This document shows, piece by piece, positions 32,101-43,729 of a DNA stretch of 64,000 bases; position 1 is the stretch's first letter, and the number at the start of each line of letters is the position of its first letter. The notes under the pieces were generated by a model, which made no database searches, had not been told where the DNA came from, and worked only from the letters and a program-made list of their open reading frames with translations. This stretch comes from Macrothele yani. Its lineage: Eukaryota > Arthropoda > Arachnida > Araneae > Macrothelidae. The translations under genes were made by a program, and so were the position numbers. Where the stretch lies: NCBI GenBank assembly GCA_039090855.1, contig CM077024.1, positions 63,387,594 through 63,451,593 of the forward strand. The letters run 5' to 3'.

Positions 32101-34275
32101 GTAAACAGCCACATGCTTTTCATCAAGGGGCCGAACACAAATTGCTGTTCTTCCGAGGAACACTGTGAACGTGTGGCAGTTTTCCAAGGTGTCTAACGAC
32201 GGGAAGGAGAGTTCTTTTGTTTGTCTGGATTTTCGTGTTGGTTTATGCGAGTTTAGAGCAACTGGCTATGAGAGTTTAAGGGTGCTTGCGGGGATGGGGA
32301 GGGGGGGATAAAATTACTGTTTCTTGGCCTATATTCAGAATTGAAAATTTGGGAACTCTAAACAAATTTCAAGAAAACGTTCTATGTAAGCCAAGCGAGA
32401 ATTACAGCATAATTCATGCTATGTTCAGAAAAGGACCCTAAGGTAGGATTCTTTAATAATGCTGCACTTTTACTTAGGCACTAAATATTTACATAACATG
32501 TCAAGTTTGTAATATGTTTCCTTAATTAATTCACAGGCCCTATACCTTCGCCTTTTTAACAGCTTTTAATCCGCCGACTTCATATTCATAATGTTTATGT
32601 ATCAAATAGTGCCAATAGCATTGCGCTTTTACTTAGGCACTGAATATTAAAATCATAGGTCCCAGGCCGAGGTCTTTTTAACAGTTTTTATTCTATCAAT
32701 GTCATATTCACAATGTTTACAGAGCAAATCAAGTTAATAATATTGGGTGTTTACTTAGGCATGAAATATTAATTTATAGGCCCTAGGCCTAGATTTTGAT
32801 TTGTTTTTACTCAACCGATGTCATATTCACAACATTTACACATCAAATAAAGTTAATAATATTGCGCTTTTACTTAGGCACAAAATATAAATTTATAGGC
32901 CCTAGGTCTATTTTATGGTTTTTAATCCGTCGACTCCATATTCATAATGTTTATTTATCAGCTCAAGTTAATAGCATTGCGCCTCTACTTAGGCACTACA
33001 TATTAATTGATAGGCCCTGTGCCTAGGCCTTTTAAACACTTTTTATTCTACCGATGTCATATTCATAAAGTTTACATACCATGTCAGGTTAAGAGTATTG
33101 TGCTTTTACTTAGGCACTAAATGTCAATTTAGAGGCCATAGGCCTAGGTCTCTTAGTAGTTTTTATTTTACGGATGCCATATTCATAATGTTTACATATC
33201 AACTCAAGTTAATAATATTCCGCTTTTACTTAAGCACTAAATACTGTTTCATTGGCCCTTGGCCTAGGCCTTTTTAACAGTTTTTATTCTAACGATGTCA
33301 TACTCATAACGTTTATGTATGAACTGAAGTTAATCATATTGCACTTTGACTTAGGCACTAGTTATTAATACATTGGCCCTATGCCTAGTAATTAATATTG
33401 AATGCCTAAGTAAAAGCACATTGCTTTTAACTGGAGTTGATAAGTAAACACTATGAATATGGAGTTGACGGATTAGAAACTATCAAAAAGGCCTAGGCCT
33501 ATAAATTAATATTTTGTGCCTAAGTAAAAGCACAACATTATTAACTTTATTTGATGTATAAACGTTGTGAATATGACATCAATGGAGTAAAAACAAATAA
33601 AAAGGCCTAGGGCCTGTGAATTAATATTTTGTGCCTTAATAAAAAATGCAATATTATTAACTTGATTTGATGTGTAAACGTTGTAAATATGGCATTGATA
33701 GAATAAAAACTTTTAAAAAGACCTCCGCCTGGGGCCTATGATTTTAATATTTAGTGCCTCAGTAAAAGCGCTATTGAGTTGATTTAATACATAAACGTTA
33801 TGAATATGAAGTCAGCAGATTAAAAGCTATTAAAAAGGCGAGGGTGTAGGGCATGTGAATTAATTAAGTAAAAGAAAAATATTACAAACATTTATGTAAA
33901 TATTTAGTGCCTAAGTAAAAGGGCATTATTAAAAAATCCCACCATATCGTCCTTTCTGAACACACACGATTCTCGCTTGGCTTACATAGAACATTTTCCA
34001 AAACCTTGTTTGGGGTTCCCAACTCAATTCTCAATATAGGCCAAGAAAGAGCAATCTTTACCCCCCCAACTTCTGTGGCCTGTTGCCCTAACTACGAACC
34101 GAAACGGCATGAAAATTCAGACAAACAAAAGAGCTCCTTCCCGTCGTTACACACCTTGGAAAACAGCCACACATAATTCAAAAACTTGGAAAACTGCCAC
34201 ACATTCAAAGTGTTCCTCCGAGGAACAGCAATTTATGCCCAGCCCCTTAATGAAAAACATGTGGCGGTTTTCCAA
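32101..34275. mobile_element. Foldback element made of inverted tandem repeats
   Basis: Two long arms are reverse complements: CGACGGGAAGGAG, GTTCTATGTAAGCCAAGCGA and AATTGCTGTTC landmarks occur in the left arm (32,140-32,430) and inverted in the right arm (33,960-34,240). Inside, the left arm has about eight tandem units of about 118-122 bp (ACTTAGGCACTAAATATTAA, AGGCCCTAGGCCTAG, GATGTCATATTCATAATG) at roughly 32,470-33,390. The right arm has about five inverted units to 33,930. The switch is near 33,390 with almost no spacer. This is the architecture of FB/Galileo foldback transposons. The outer ends carry GTGTGGCAGTTTTCC motifs, and the right side has an extra one. No coding, no certain TSD. 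Confidence 0.85.
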
Positions 34276-35801
34276 GTTGCTGCAAGACGTGTGGCAGTTT
34301 TCCTGTGTAGCGGTCTTCGGCCAACATACAGAACTTTCAACAAGCTGAAATTGGCCAACTGATATATCAATTTGAGCACTAGGGCCGATTCAGATAAACA
34401 AATTAATTGCACCGATACGATCTATGATTTTTCCGATGGTACCTACTAGCAAATATGATCTTATGTTATCCAAACATTTCAATGGAAAAATCTGTGCTAC
34501 AACCTAGAGGTCAGTGGAGCGGGTTTTCCGCTAATCGTTTGAGCAGGACCTGTTATATGGCAGGAATACGATGAACGCATGCCTTTCCCTCTCTTCCGCC
34601 TGGAACCAATGTCCCCAAATTAAAAACTTACAGCCTTAAATGCTCACGGTGGTCCTTAAAACCCGAAAACAAAGCAACCACTCTTTGTTTTCAATTACTT
34701 AAACTATATAGTTGCGACATTTTGAACACTTCAAAAATTTGAAAGACGAATTTAAAATTCGCTGGTAAAGACCGTAACCCGAACATAACCTTTTCACAGC
34801 CTTGCCTCAACGGATGAAAGTACTAGTGATCGCCATCGAGAGACTCTAGAATGAAATTTACATTTGGTTTATATTCCTCACGTAGTTGAACACATGTATT
34901 CATATGAAACCTTATATATCATATGGTTTTATTACTAGCGCTTAGTCAAATAAATTACCTGTAATGTCATAAAATTTTTCAGTTTTCCACGTAGCTGAAA
35001 CTACAAACATAAACCACTGTATAGTAAAATCAAAAACTGCGAACAAGGTTAACGAGCTACAATCAACGCCCATTTCGCTAATACACAATCCCATGTTTGT
35101 TTTGTTTACAACCGTAGTACGGCTCCGGTTTGCGAACGGATACACCAAAGATCTTGGAGAGACTGGCAAACCTAATCCTGCGCTTCGGAGGCAACGAACA
35201 GCAATTGAGACAGTAGCGCCATCTGTTACCGCGAGGAATGGGTGAGAAATTCAAAGCTATTGGAAAGGTACATACAGTGTTTGATTCAAAGTATAATATA
35301 TTGGATAAATAGCGCAGAAGGAATATTCGGGGATCGACGTTAAAGTGGATGGCGTTCCGGCATCGTGACATCACACCATTCGTTCGGCTCGGCGATCGGT
35401 AAACTTGTTCGGAGATCGGGGCTTGCGACTTATGAGTCGCAGAATGTAAACAAATATTGTCGTTTTGTCTCTGGACTCAGAGAATTAGAAATGTTGTATG
35501 TAACTCAGTTTTCACTGTAAAATAATTGTAATAATGAACAAAGGTTTTGTAGAAGTGTATATATATATATGGAAAGTATTTGAATTTAAAACTTTGTAAC
35601 CCAGTGAATATTTTTACGGCTGCAGACAGTCAGAAATGATATAGAACTGAATACAACCCAATTACGATTACCCTTAGTTGTTTATTTGAATGCTTTTCAA
35701 GCAGCCAACAATAATTCTCTTAATAATTGTTGTTATGGCCTTCAAATAATTGTCATTGCCGCATATTACATATCCGATGCCCGCATCCCTTATAGCGTTG
35801 C
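34276..35801. other. No gene; one dispersed 60-bp motif
   Basis: Unique-looking sequence. It contains the 60-bp block at 35,334-35,393 that recurs inverted at 61,217-61,276. Frames at 34,942-35,374 on the minus strand run through this block but have no known domain. Confidence 0.4.
35334..35393 (-). repeat. 60-bp dispersed block with CRE-like core (copy 1)
   Basis: Inverted relative to 61,217-61,276, with one mismatch in 60. Centre reads GTGACATCAC here and GTGACGTCAC in the other copy. The sequences outside diverge at once. Confidence 0.8.
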
Positions 35802-35813
35802 AAAGGCTATTAC

Positions 35814-36042
35814 GCCACCCCGGTGGCGCAGTGGTCTAAGCGATGGCCTGTGATCATTCGTCCGAACAGGGTCCGGGTTCAAATCCCGGTGAGGTATGGA
35901 TGTTGTGTTTGTCTTACGGCACTGGCTCTCTCCCTTCCCTGGAACCAGTGACCCTAAATTAGGGACGGGCGACTGCTTATAGCCCATTGAGTTGCTCACG
36001 GTGGTCGTTAAATCTCCAATAAAAAAAAATAAAAAAAAAAAA
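35814..36042 (+). mobile_element. tRNA-derived SINE, family 1 (copy 3)
   Basis: Head GCCACCCCGGTGGCGCAG, box A GGCGCAGTGGTCTAAG, box B GGGTTCAAATCCC (one change), body, and a long A-rich tail. Flanks AAAGGCTATTAC (35,802-35,813) and AAAGGCTACTAC (36,043-36,054) match at 11 of 12. Confidence 0.95.
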
Positions 36043-36054
36043 AAAGGCTACTAC

Positions 36055-36365
36055 CAGTACTAGGAAGTAAAAGGTATTTGGAGTGGAATTTGCACTGCTA
36101 TGGATAGAAATGTGATTAGGTAATCGTAATGGGTTATCTAATGTTAACAGCTTCTTAAGAACAAATTAATTCGTTATTATGGCCTAGTCTGCTTGGCCCA
36201 CAGTGTGCCTGATGAGGAGTCACAACCCAGGATATATTTTTATGATGTTTTTGCTCATGTGTATAAATGTGGTATGTTGGTGAACATTTGGTTCTGTAAT
36301 GAGGGCCAGACCCCTTTGGATAATGGGCAATGATGTGGAATACTGCCAAACCGTAAATCCCATTG
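36055..36365. other. No feature seen
   Basis: Short linker between two SINEs. Confidence 0.5.
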
Positions 36366-36590
36366 GGCTTCCCCAGTGGCGCAGTGGTCTAAGCGATTAC
36401 CTCTGATCATTCGTCCCAAAGGGGTACGGGTTTGAATCTCGGTGAGGCATAAATGCCGTGTTTGTCTTACGGCACTGGCTCTGTCCTTTCCCTGCAACCA
36501 GTGACCCTAAATTAGGGACGGGTGACTGCTTATAGTAGTCCATTGAATTGCTCACGGTGGTCGCTAAACCTCCAATAAAAAAAAATATAT
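36366..36590 (+). mobile_element. tRNA-derived SINE, family 1 (copy 4)
   Basis: Head GGCTTCCCCAGTGGCGCAG, box A intact, box B GGGTTTGAATCTC degenerate. Ends in A9 followed by (TA)n and (CATA)n. No clear flank duplication. Confidence 0.9.
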
Positions 36591-37109
36591 ATATATATAC
36601 ATACATACATACATGTAAAACTATATATCTGAAATATATACAAATAAAATATCTGTTTATACACACATAGTTCATCCCATTAAGCTAAAGCAACATCATT
36701 TTCACCACATAAGGCAATAACACCCAGAATGCATAAGATACTTTTATTTACTAACCTCTTTTCGTTGAAACATATCTGCAAAATGCAGGTACAGACATAG
36801 GGAGGGATGGTTATGTTAAGAAAGAACTATTTTGCCGTACCTTGGAACTAGCTAATGCCATGTTACCACTTTGGTAGTGTTGAATTTGGTAGCCACAGTT
36901 TCAAACTACAGTTCTTCAGCAGAATTTCCACTGTAACAGGCTTAGTCGCAAAGAATTTGTGTGTATGCTGGACCATTATTTTCTACAGGCTTTCCATAGA
37001 CTGTCGATGGTTTTAGGTTGTTAATTTCAAAGTTTTTATTTTAGGAGTGTAAACCCACAGAAGTCCATTGGGATATTTAGCTGGAATGTACAAGAAGGTA
37101 ATAGCCTAA
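36591..37109. other. No gene; shared 23-bp phrase
   Basis: 36,669-36,691 (AGTTCATCCCATTAAGC and six more bases) is identical to 53,919-53,941, with weaker similarity for about 25 bases beyond (CCACAT..GGC). Otherwise unremarkable. Confidence 0.5.
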
Positions 37110-37199
37110 ATAGACAATGTCATTGCTCTGTCCCCGTTATTTTGTAAACAACGCATAGCAACTGAAAAATTGTTGTTCCGCCATTGCTGGGATCAAACC
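37110..37199 (-). repeat. tRNA-like unit, second array, left part
   Basis: AAATAGACAATGT, CGTTATTTTGTAAACAACGCA, TGAAAAATTGTTGTTCCG and CTGGGATCAAACC correspond step by step to the unit at 22,460. It starts at the same internal point as that array (AAATGGACGATGT) and is cut in the T arm by the 16.6-kb insertion. It continues at 53,819. Confidence 0.85.
37190..37199 (+). repeat. Target-site duplication of the 16.6-kb element (left)
   Basis: GGATCAAACC, identical to 53,809-53,818. Because the element ends are C-rich/G-rich, the true duplication could be 6 (ATCAAA), 8 (GATCAAAC) or 10 bp. Confidence 0.85.
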
Positions 37200-37270
37200 A
37201 AGACCATCTTAATACCTTACCAGGCCTGCAACAAGGTCACGTGATTTGGTCGTGACGTCACAATCGTAGG

Positions 37271-38390
37271 GCTACTCTTTTTCCAGTAGACCAACGAATT
37301 TGACTCGTTTCGTAGTTGTGTTATGTCCGTTCTTGTTGGCGAGTTGTGTTGTTCCAGTGAATGTTGTGTGGATATTTACTGCGTGTTTTAAGTTTTTTTG
37401 TGAAGATCCTGCTCGATTACAAAAGATATTTTCAGCGGTAAGGAATGTTTCTTTCCTTTTATTAGTATTCAGTACTGAAATTTTATAAATACGAGTTGTT
37501 GATTGAACGTTAGTTAATCCTTCATGAAGTGCGGGTTTTACGTTTTATAAATGTTCTTATTGCTGCGGAATAAAGTGGGATGTAATGTTATACGTTTTGT
37601 TATATGCATTGTGTGCATGCTTCAAATGGTACAAGGTGAAATTGTGATCTAAGAAATGGATACATGATTCTGAAGTTGTCATATGAAAAATCATTTCTTT
37701 ATTTTGTAAAAGTTAAGAATAATGTTAGAATCACAGGAAATTACCAAATTTTTGTTTTGAATAACATGTTTAATGGTTGTTCAATGAACTTAAAACTGAT
37801 AGCTTGGAATTTCAAAACATATCTTCTATTGTATGCCATCAGTAATTCTGTATATAACCCTACACACGTAGCTTTAATTTTTGTGTCCTGGGGCTTATTG
37901 TGGATACATTTTCGTCTTTTGAAAATTTTGGAGACTTGTTATGATGAAAACTCATTTCTTCCTCTTTTATATTTCTTTTCCCTCCGAGAACTGCGAAAGC
38001 GTATTTATGTGACTAGGACAAGCCACCAACGGTACCCAATAACTGGGGTACAGTTGGCAAATTTTGAGCGAAGCTATTGCAAAATCTAAGCTCATTAAGG
38101 CGTCTATCATAACACGTTCTAAAAAATGAACGCATAAAATTTATGACTTCCTGAACAAAATTAAGAAACATAAAAAAGAAATGCCTAAAATTTATTATGA
38201 ACTACTTTCCTTCACGCCTTTACGTTGGTTGTGATCAGGTTGCATGTAAACAAAGCGGAAAGACACACTCAGATCGGGAACCACGTTTTTCATTTTGTAT
38301 CGCGAAAGACAGACATACATACACAAACTTCCTTTTTTACGCTTTCCAACCGTAGGTTGCAGAAGCGTAGCATCCAGCTTTGTCCGTCCG
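37271..38390. other. Interior of the large element, no gene recognised
   Basis: Frames at 37,300-37,488 and 37,664-38,089 are hydrophobic and motif-free. A 141-codon frame at 37,664 is the longest; the composition gives no support for coding. Confidence 0.35.
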
Positions 38391-39238
38391 TTCGCACGAT
38401 AACTCGCGTAAAAATGGTTCAATTTCGATGAAATTTTAGTATGTGGTAGGGGACTACTAGGGACGAACCCTATTGAAAATGGGGTCAAAGGTCACGACAT
38501 AGGAGCGGGATTCATTCGTCATATGCGTCATAACTTGCGTAAAAATGGTCCGATTTCAATGAAATTTTAGTATGTGGTAAGGGACCACCTGGGGAGGAAC
38601 TCTATTAAAAATGGGCGAAATGGGGTTAAAGATCAGGACATAGGAGCGGGATCCATTATATTGCCTTTGGGCGTCATAACTTGCGTAAAAATGGTTTAAT
38701 TTCGATGGAATTTAAGTATGTGGTAAGGGACCACCTGGGGACGAATCCTATTGAAAATGGGTGAAATGGAGTTAAGGTCACGATAGGAGCGGGATTCATT
38801 CCACCACCCTTATGCGTCATAACTTGCGTAAAAATGGTTCGAGTTCGATGAAATTTTAGTATGCAGTAAGGGACCAACTGGGGACAAACCCTATTGAAAA
38901 TGTGCGAAATGGGGCCAAAGGTCAGGACATAGGAGCGGGATCCATTCGTCATATGCGTCATAACTTGCGTAAAAATGGTTCGATTTCAATAACATTTTAG
39001 TATGTGGTAAGGGACCACCTGGGGAGGAATTCTATTCAAAATGGGCGAAATGGGGTCAAAGATCAGGACATAGGAGCGGGATCCATTCTATTGCCTTTAT
39101 GCGTCATAACTTGCGTAAAAATAGTTTGATTTCGATGAAATTTTATTATGTGGTAAGGGACCATCTGGGGACAAATCCTATTAAAAATGGGCGAAATGGA
39201 GTCAAAGGTCAGGACATAGGAGCGGGATTCATTCCGCC
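38391..39238. repeat. Satellite array, about 142-bp units
   Basis: GCGTCATAACTTGCGTAAAA recurs at about 38,398 (variant), 38,525, 38,671, 38,813, 38,955 and 39,101, with conserved TTTCGATGAAATTTTAGTAT, GTAAGGGACCACCTGGGG and GACATAGGAGCGGGATTC. About six units, spacing 128-146 bp. A seventh, diverged unit is at 41,685-41,800 beyond an insertion. Strings such as CGATAACTCGCGTAAAAATGG look like simple dispersed satellites in other arthropods. Confidence 0.85.
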
Positions 39239-41684
39239 ACCCAGCAAAAACACAAGTGCTGGGAAACTGCTGGCCACCAGCTGGCAGTGATGGGTCACTG
39301 CTGGCTGAAATCTGCCGCCCACGGCCCGGTAGTGGTCCGTTGGTGGCAGCGCTATCAGTTGGCGAGCCATTGATGGCCCTGCAGCATCGCCGTGAATTGT
39401 GGGTCTCCAAGCAAGTACCACTAGTGGCCCGTTGCTGCCAACCAATGCAACCCCCAACAGCAGGTGGAAGCATCGGGGCTGCGCATGCGCAGAAGCAACA
39501 CTTGCTGTGTCTCTCATGGTACCAGTTAGTTGAAGACGACGCTATCGCCATCGTGTTATTTTAGTGGATGTTAAGAAAAAATCCATATGTGGAGAGGCGA
39601 ATTAATTTCCTAATGAAATTTTACGTCGACGAAGATATCAGATTAAGCCGTGAAATACTAGATTACAGCCATGAAATACACCCACTCCATTCCCATGAAT
39701 AACAATTCATGGAATGGAGTGGATGAATAAAAAGAAAAAATTTGAAACCGCTTGAAACACATATCCTGGAAAACCATTAAAATAGCGTTTGTTGGAAAAA
39801 AAAAGAATTATACGCGTACAAAATTTATTAATTATTTGAAAGAAAAAAAAAGCAACGCTATGTGGTGTACTCATCCATAGGTTGAATACACAAGACTGGG
39901 AGGAATTCGCTTCTAAAAATAACGAGAAGTAAAATAAAATATCTTTTACTCTTTAAAACAAATGTAGCTTCGGACAACGGAAAGGAAAGACATAACGTTA
40001 AAAATGTAACAGAATGTGACATGAACCCGGGTAAATATATATTTATTCAACGATCGCTTTTCAAGACGGCAAGGACAGTACAAAACTTTGGAAAGCGACT
40101 CTAAGTATGTACACGCCTTGAAAATGAGTGAAGTTCCCTTAAGGTAAAAAAAAAAAAAACTATCGTTACGTTGAAAAAATTAATTTATCAATTATATGAA
40201 ACTGACTTTTATGAAAAATACCTCGCAATATTGTAAAATGAAAGAAGGAAGCATTCGATTACAAATTGCACACCTAACAGATAGCTTCCAGTACGTACCC
40301 GAGCGTCGTAAATTAGTCCGGTCGGTAGCGAGCGCGGCTTCCACGTAAACAGCTCAGGATCGAATCTAGTCAGATGCAAACGGCGTTTTTCCGGTCTGTC
40401 GAGAAAATTTCCCCAGCGCAGTGCGTTAATTCACAAGCTTCGTAAGGGTAGAAAAAAAATCCTAACTTTAGGAAACTGCGGTTATCCTTGTTTTTTTTTT
40501 ATTATTATTGCTACTACTGGGAAATTGGCGGACAAGATTCGGCAAGCCACCAGTTACGTCACGTGGTTGCTGGCTGCCACTAACGCCCCACTAGCGGACC
40601 ACATTAGGCTAGCCATCATTTCTGGCAAGTACTTGCAGGGCCACTGAAGGGCCACTTGTGGCAGCTACTGCCTGTGATGGACCACTAATGGCCCTGTTGT
40701 GGCATATGACAACTGATGGGGTGCCAACTGTTGGCCAGCTGTTGGCCTGAACTGCTGGCCCTTCTGTTGGCCGCCCGGACATTTTATTGACGGTTCGGCA
40801 GCGGCAACATAGTGCTGGGCCATTGCTGGCAGTGCTGGCTGCCAGTAATGGCCCACTGCTGGCCCAGCAATACTGTTTTTGCTGGGAAAGACACAACGTT
40901 AAAAATGTAACAGAATGTGACATGAACCCGGGTAAATATATATTTACTCAACAATCTCTTTTCAAGACGGCAAGGACAGTACAAAACTTTGGAAAGTGAC
41001 TCTAAGTATGTACACGCCTTGAAAATAAGTGAAGTTCCCTTAACGTAAAAAAAAAAAAAAAAAACTATCGTTACGTTGAAAAAATTATGAAACTGACTTT
41101 TATGAGAAATACCTCGCAATATTATAAAATCAAAGAGGGAAGCATTCGATTACAAATTGCATACCAAACAGATTGCTTCCAGCACGTATCCGAGCGTCGT
41201 GAATTAGTCCGGTCGGTAGCGAGCGCGTCTAGTCAGATGCAACCGGCGTTTTTCCGGTCTGTCAAGGAAATTTCCCCAGCGCAGTGCGTTAATTCCCAAG
41301 CTTCGTAAGGGATGAAAAAAAGAACTGTCGCGTTAGAAAACTGCGGTTATCCTTGCTTTTTTATTATTATTATGGCTAATACTGGGAAATTGTCGGACAA
41401 GATCCGGCAAGCCACCAGTTACGTCACGTGGTTTCTGGCTGCCACTAACGGACCACGTTAGGCTAGCCATCATTTCTGGCACGTGCTTGAAGGGCCACTT
41501 GTGGCAGCTACTGCCTGTGATGGACCACTGATGGCCCTGTTGTGGCATATGACAACTGATGGGGTGCCAGCTGTTGGCCTGAACTGCTGGCCCTTCTGTT
41601 GGCCGCCCGGGCATTTTATTGACGGTTCGGCAGCGGCAACATAGTGCTGGGCCAGCAAGACTGTTTTTGCTGGGCACCCTTATG
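39239..41684. mobile_element. TIR element rich in CTGGCC motifs, with internal duplication
   Basis: It splits the satellite: the left end CCCAGCAAAAACACAAG and the right end CTGTTTTTGCTGGG are inverted, and the satellite resumes as CACCCTTATGG. CA may be a 2-bp duplication (CACCC, 5 bp, is the alternative). Both end regions are full of TGCTGGCC, GGGCCAGC and GGCCCACTG motifs, able to pair extensively. An internal stretch (GACATAACGTTAAAAATGTA; GACATGAACCCGGGTAAATA; CAAGACGGCAAGGACAGTAC) is present at 39,986-40,885 and again at 40,886-41,684, so the right half is tandemly duplicated. A tRNA-like promoter pair (GGTAGCGAGCGCG, GGATCGAATC) occurs near 40,320. No protein. Confidence 0.75.
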
Positions 41685-41830
41685 GTAAAAATGCTTCGAT
41701 TGCGACAAAACTTTAGTAGGTTGTTCCGGATGTTAACTGAACTGGTTCTATTGAATATCATCCAAATGGGGTCAAAGGTCAGGGCACAGGAGCGAGATTT
41801 ATTCCACAGACATTATCCTCATACACGCGC
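41685..41830. repeat. Diverged satellite unit beyond the TIR insertion
   Basis: GGTAAAAATGCTTCGATTGC, ATGGGGTCAAAGGTCAGGGC and CAGGAGCGAGATTTATTCC continue the 38.4-39.2 kb array. Confidence 0.75.
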
Positions 41831-41999
41831 AGTGAGGCTGTCAGAGGGGAAAATACTTCCATAATGCTTTTGTGGTTCCTTTCAGCGAGCATCGCCTCAG
41901 TTGCACGTAACATAGTCACCGCCGGTAGTGACGAGGCAGTGATTGATAGGCATTTGTCAGACAGTTTTACTAAAAACAGTACTAACGGGAAAAAAACCA

Positions 42000-42335
42000 C
42001 GGGCCGCGTGTGGCCTAGTGGTCAACGTTCGTGACTGCCACGGAGGAATCTCAGGTTCGATCCCAGGTAACTGCGAACTCTCGACCCATTAAATATCCGC
42101 CGTGCGTCGGATGAGCAGGTTAACTTGTCGGACCCCGGATACTAGCCCCCCGGTAATAAATAAGGGTGTCTTCCTCCCCTTTTCTACCTCGCTTCCGTGT
42201 CACTTTCCTATCAGGCACTCTAGCCCAAATATTCTAGCTTCCTGTTCCTAAGGTTTGTTTAAGACCTGGGGTTAGGCACTCCCTTCCTTCCTAAAGTACT
42301 CTACATATGAGTACTTTTAGGGGGGTAAAAAAATC
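42000..42335 (+). mobile_element. tRNA-derived SINE, family 2
   Basis: Head with box A TGGCCTAGTGGTCAACG and box B GGTTCGATCCCAG, then about 250 bp of unrelated body (TAAATATCCGCCGTGCGTCG; GTTAGGCACTCCCTTCC) ending TTAGGGGGGTAAAAAAA. Only one copy is in the window. The head differs from family 1 and the body is unrelated. Confidence 0.75.
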
Positions 42336-42339
42336 CTTA

Positions 42340-43074
42340 CCTTCTTCAAGGCTGTCAAACAATTTAGTAAATTTACAAGATACTAAAATACAACAAAAAT
42401 AAAGAAGTTCGATAATTACAATCAATCATTAATATCTAATTATTTTTAAAAATGCTTTAAAAAATGGTTTAGTCTATTTTAGTGTTTTAAATTTATCAAA
42501 AATTTGGCTATACTGTCCCCCCCTTCCTGCCCCCCTTATGGGCGCCCTTGCATATGATCAGACCTGTAAAAATATCCACACATCAGTTAAATACAACAAT
42601 ATTCAAGATGCCTCTAACACTGAAATATTTTCTTAATATAAAATTTTACTGAATGTGATGATACCCTCACAGTTTGAAGTACTTTTGTGAACATACCACC
42701 CAACGATATCAAATGCCGCCTGGATAGACCTCTGGTATGGGAATATAAATAAGAAATCCAGATGCCTGGCTGGGTATGTAAATAAACAAATAAAAAATTC
42801 CAATTGCCCTGTTTTGCTTTCACAACAAAATAAAGTCTGAATCCCCCCCCCCCCAATAGTTAACCACGATAATATTAATATTCAAGATTCCTCTTATGCC
42901 AAAAATGTTTTTGTTGAAATAAAATTTTATTATAAATATTTTGTGAAGATACCATTACAGTTCAAATTATTTTTGTGAAGATACCATTTCAGCTGCAATC
43001 ATTTTTGCAAAGCTACTCCCAACAGCATTAAATGTTACCTGGATCGACTACATGTTATAAATATATATATAAAT
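42340..43074. other. Non-coding, two degenerate repeat copies
   Basis: Sequence from about 42,597 (TTCAAGATGCCTC, AATATAAAATTTTACT, TACCACCCAACG) recurs in diverged form from about 42,880. A C12 run is at 42,843-42,854. No gene. Confidence 0.5.
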
Positions 43075-43676
43075 ACAGGGTGAGCCAAAAGTCTCTGTGC
43101 ACCTGGCAAGACAATACACATACAACAACTACAAACATACTTGCTACAATAAATGCTGGAAATGGCCCCTTCCTGTGTGTAGATATGCATCCACACGTCT
43201 GAAAATTTTTGCAAAGACACGTTACAGGTCCAATGGAGAAATGTTGCTGAATACTGTGGTGATGGCTTCCTGTAGTTCCGGCAGGGAACTGGGATTGTTC
43301 TTGTAAACAGAATTTTTCAGTAAACCTCACAATTTTTTAACCAATTTTTTTGGACTTTTATGATGCAAATGGAAATATTCTCCACCATTTCATCTGTTAA
43401 CACTCGCGGCGTACCGCTTCTCGGAGCATCTCTCACTGATCAGGTTTTTTTCAACCGGCCACTGTGATGCCTCACTACTGACTGGTTCAGTCATGGCCAG
43501 ATGCCGGAAATACTGGCTGCTTCATTCAAGGTCAGACGGCAGGATGAGCGTACCCCACCCCAACATTCTCCATTCACAATATTGCAATTACATGCACAGC
43601 AACTATACTTCATAGATTTCTTATTTCTTATCACAGTATGTCAAGTGCACAGGGACTTTTGGCTCACCCTGTATAT
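43075..43676 (-). mobile_element. Tc3-like MITE, internally deleted, TA target
   Basis: TACAGGGTGAGCCAAAAGTC and its complement GACTTTTGGCTCACCCTGTA close a 602-bp element, with TA at each end. On the minus strand the remains of a transposase are joined: an HTH-end part (ASVNR/RVLTDEMVENI, SPKKLVKKL) is followed directly by a C-terminal part (LPELQEAITTVF, RVFAKIFRRVDAYLHTGRGH). The catalytic core is missing. Confidence 0.85.
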
Positions 43677-43729
43677 GTACTTCCATTATAGCATTTTTAG
43701 TTCTTTAATAATAAGTTATATTCTTACAG

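Noticed and set aside
32470..33930. Ordinary satellite
   Set aside because: Units invert at the midpoint and are bounded by unique inverted arms, so a foldback element explains it better.
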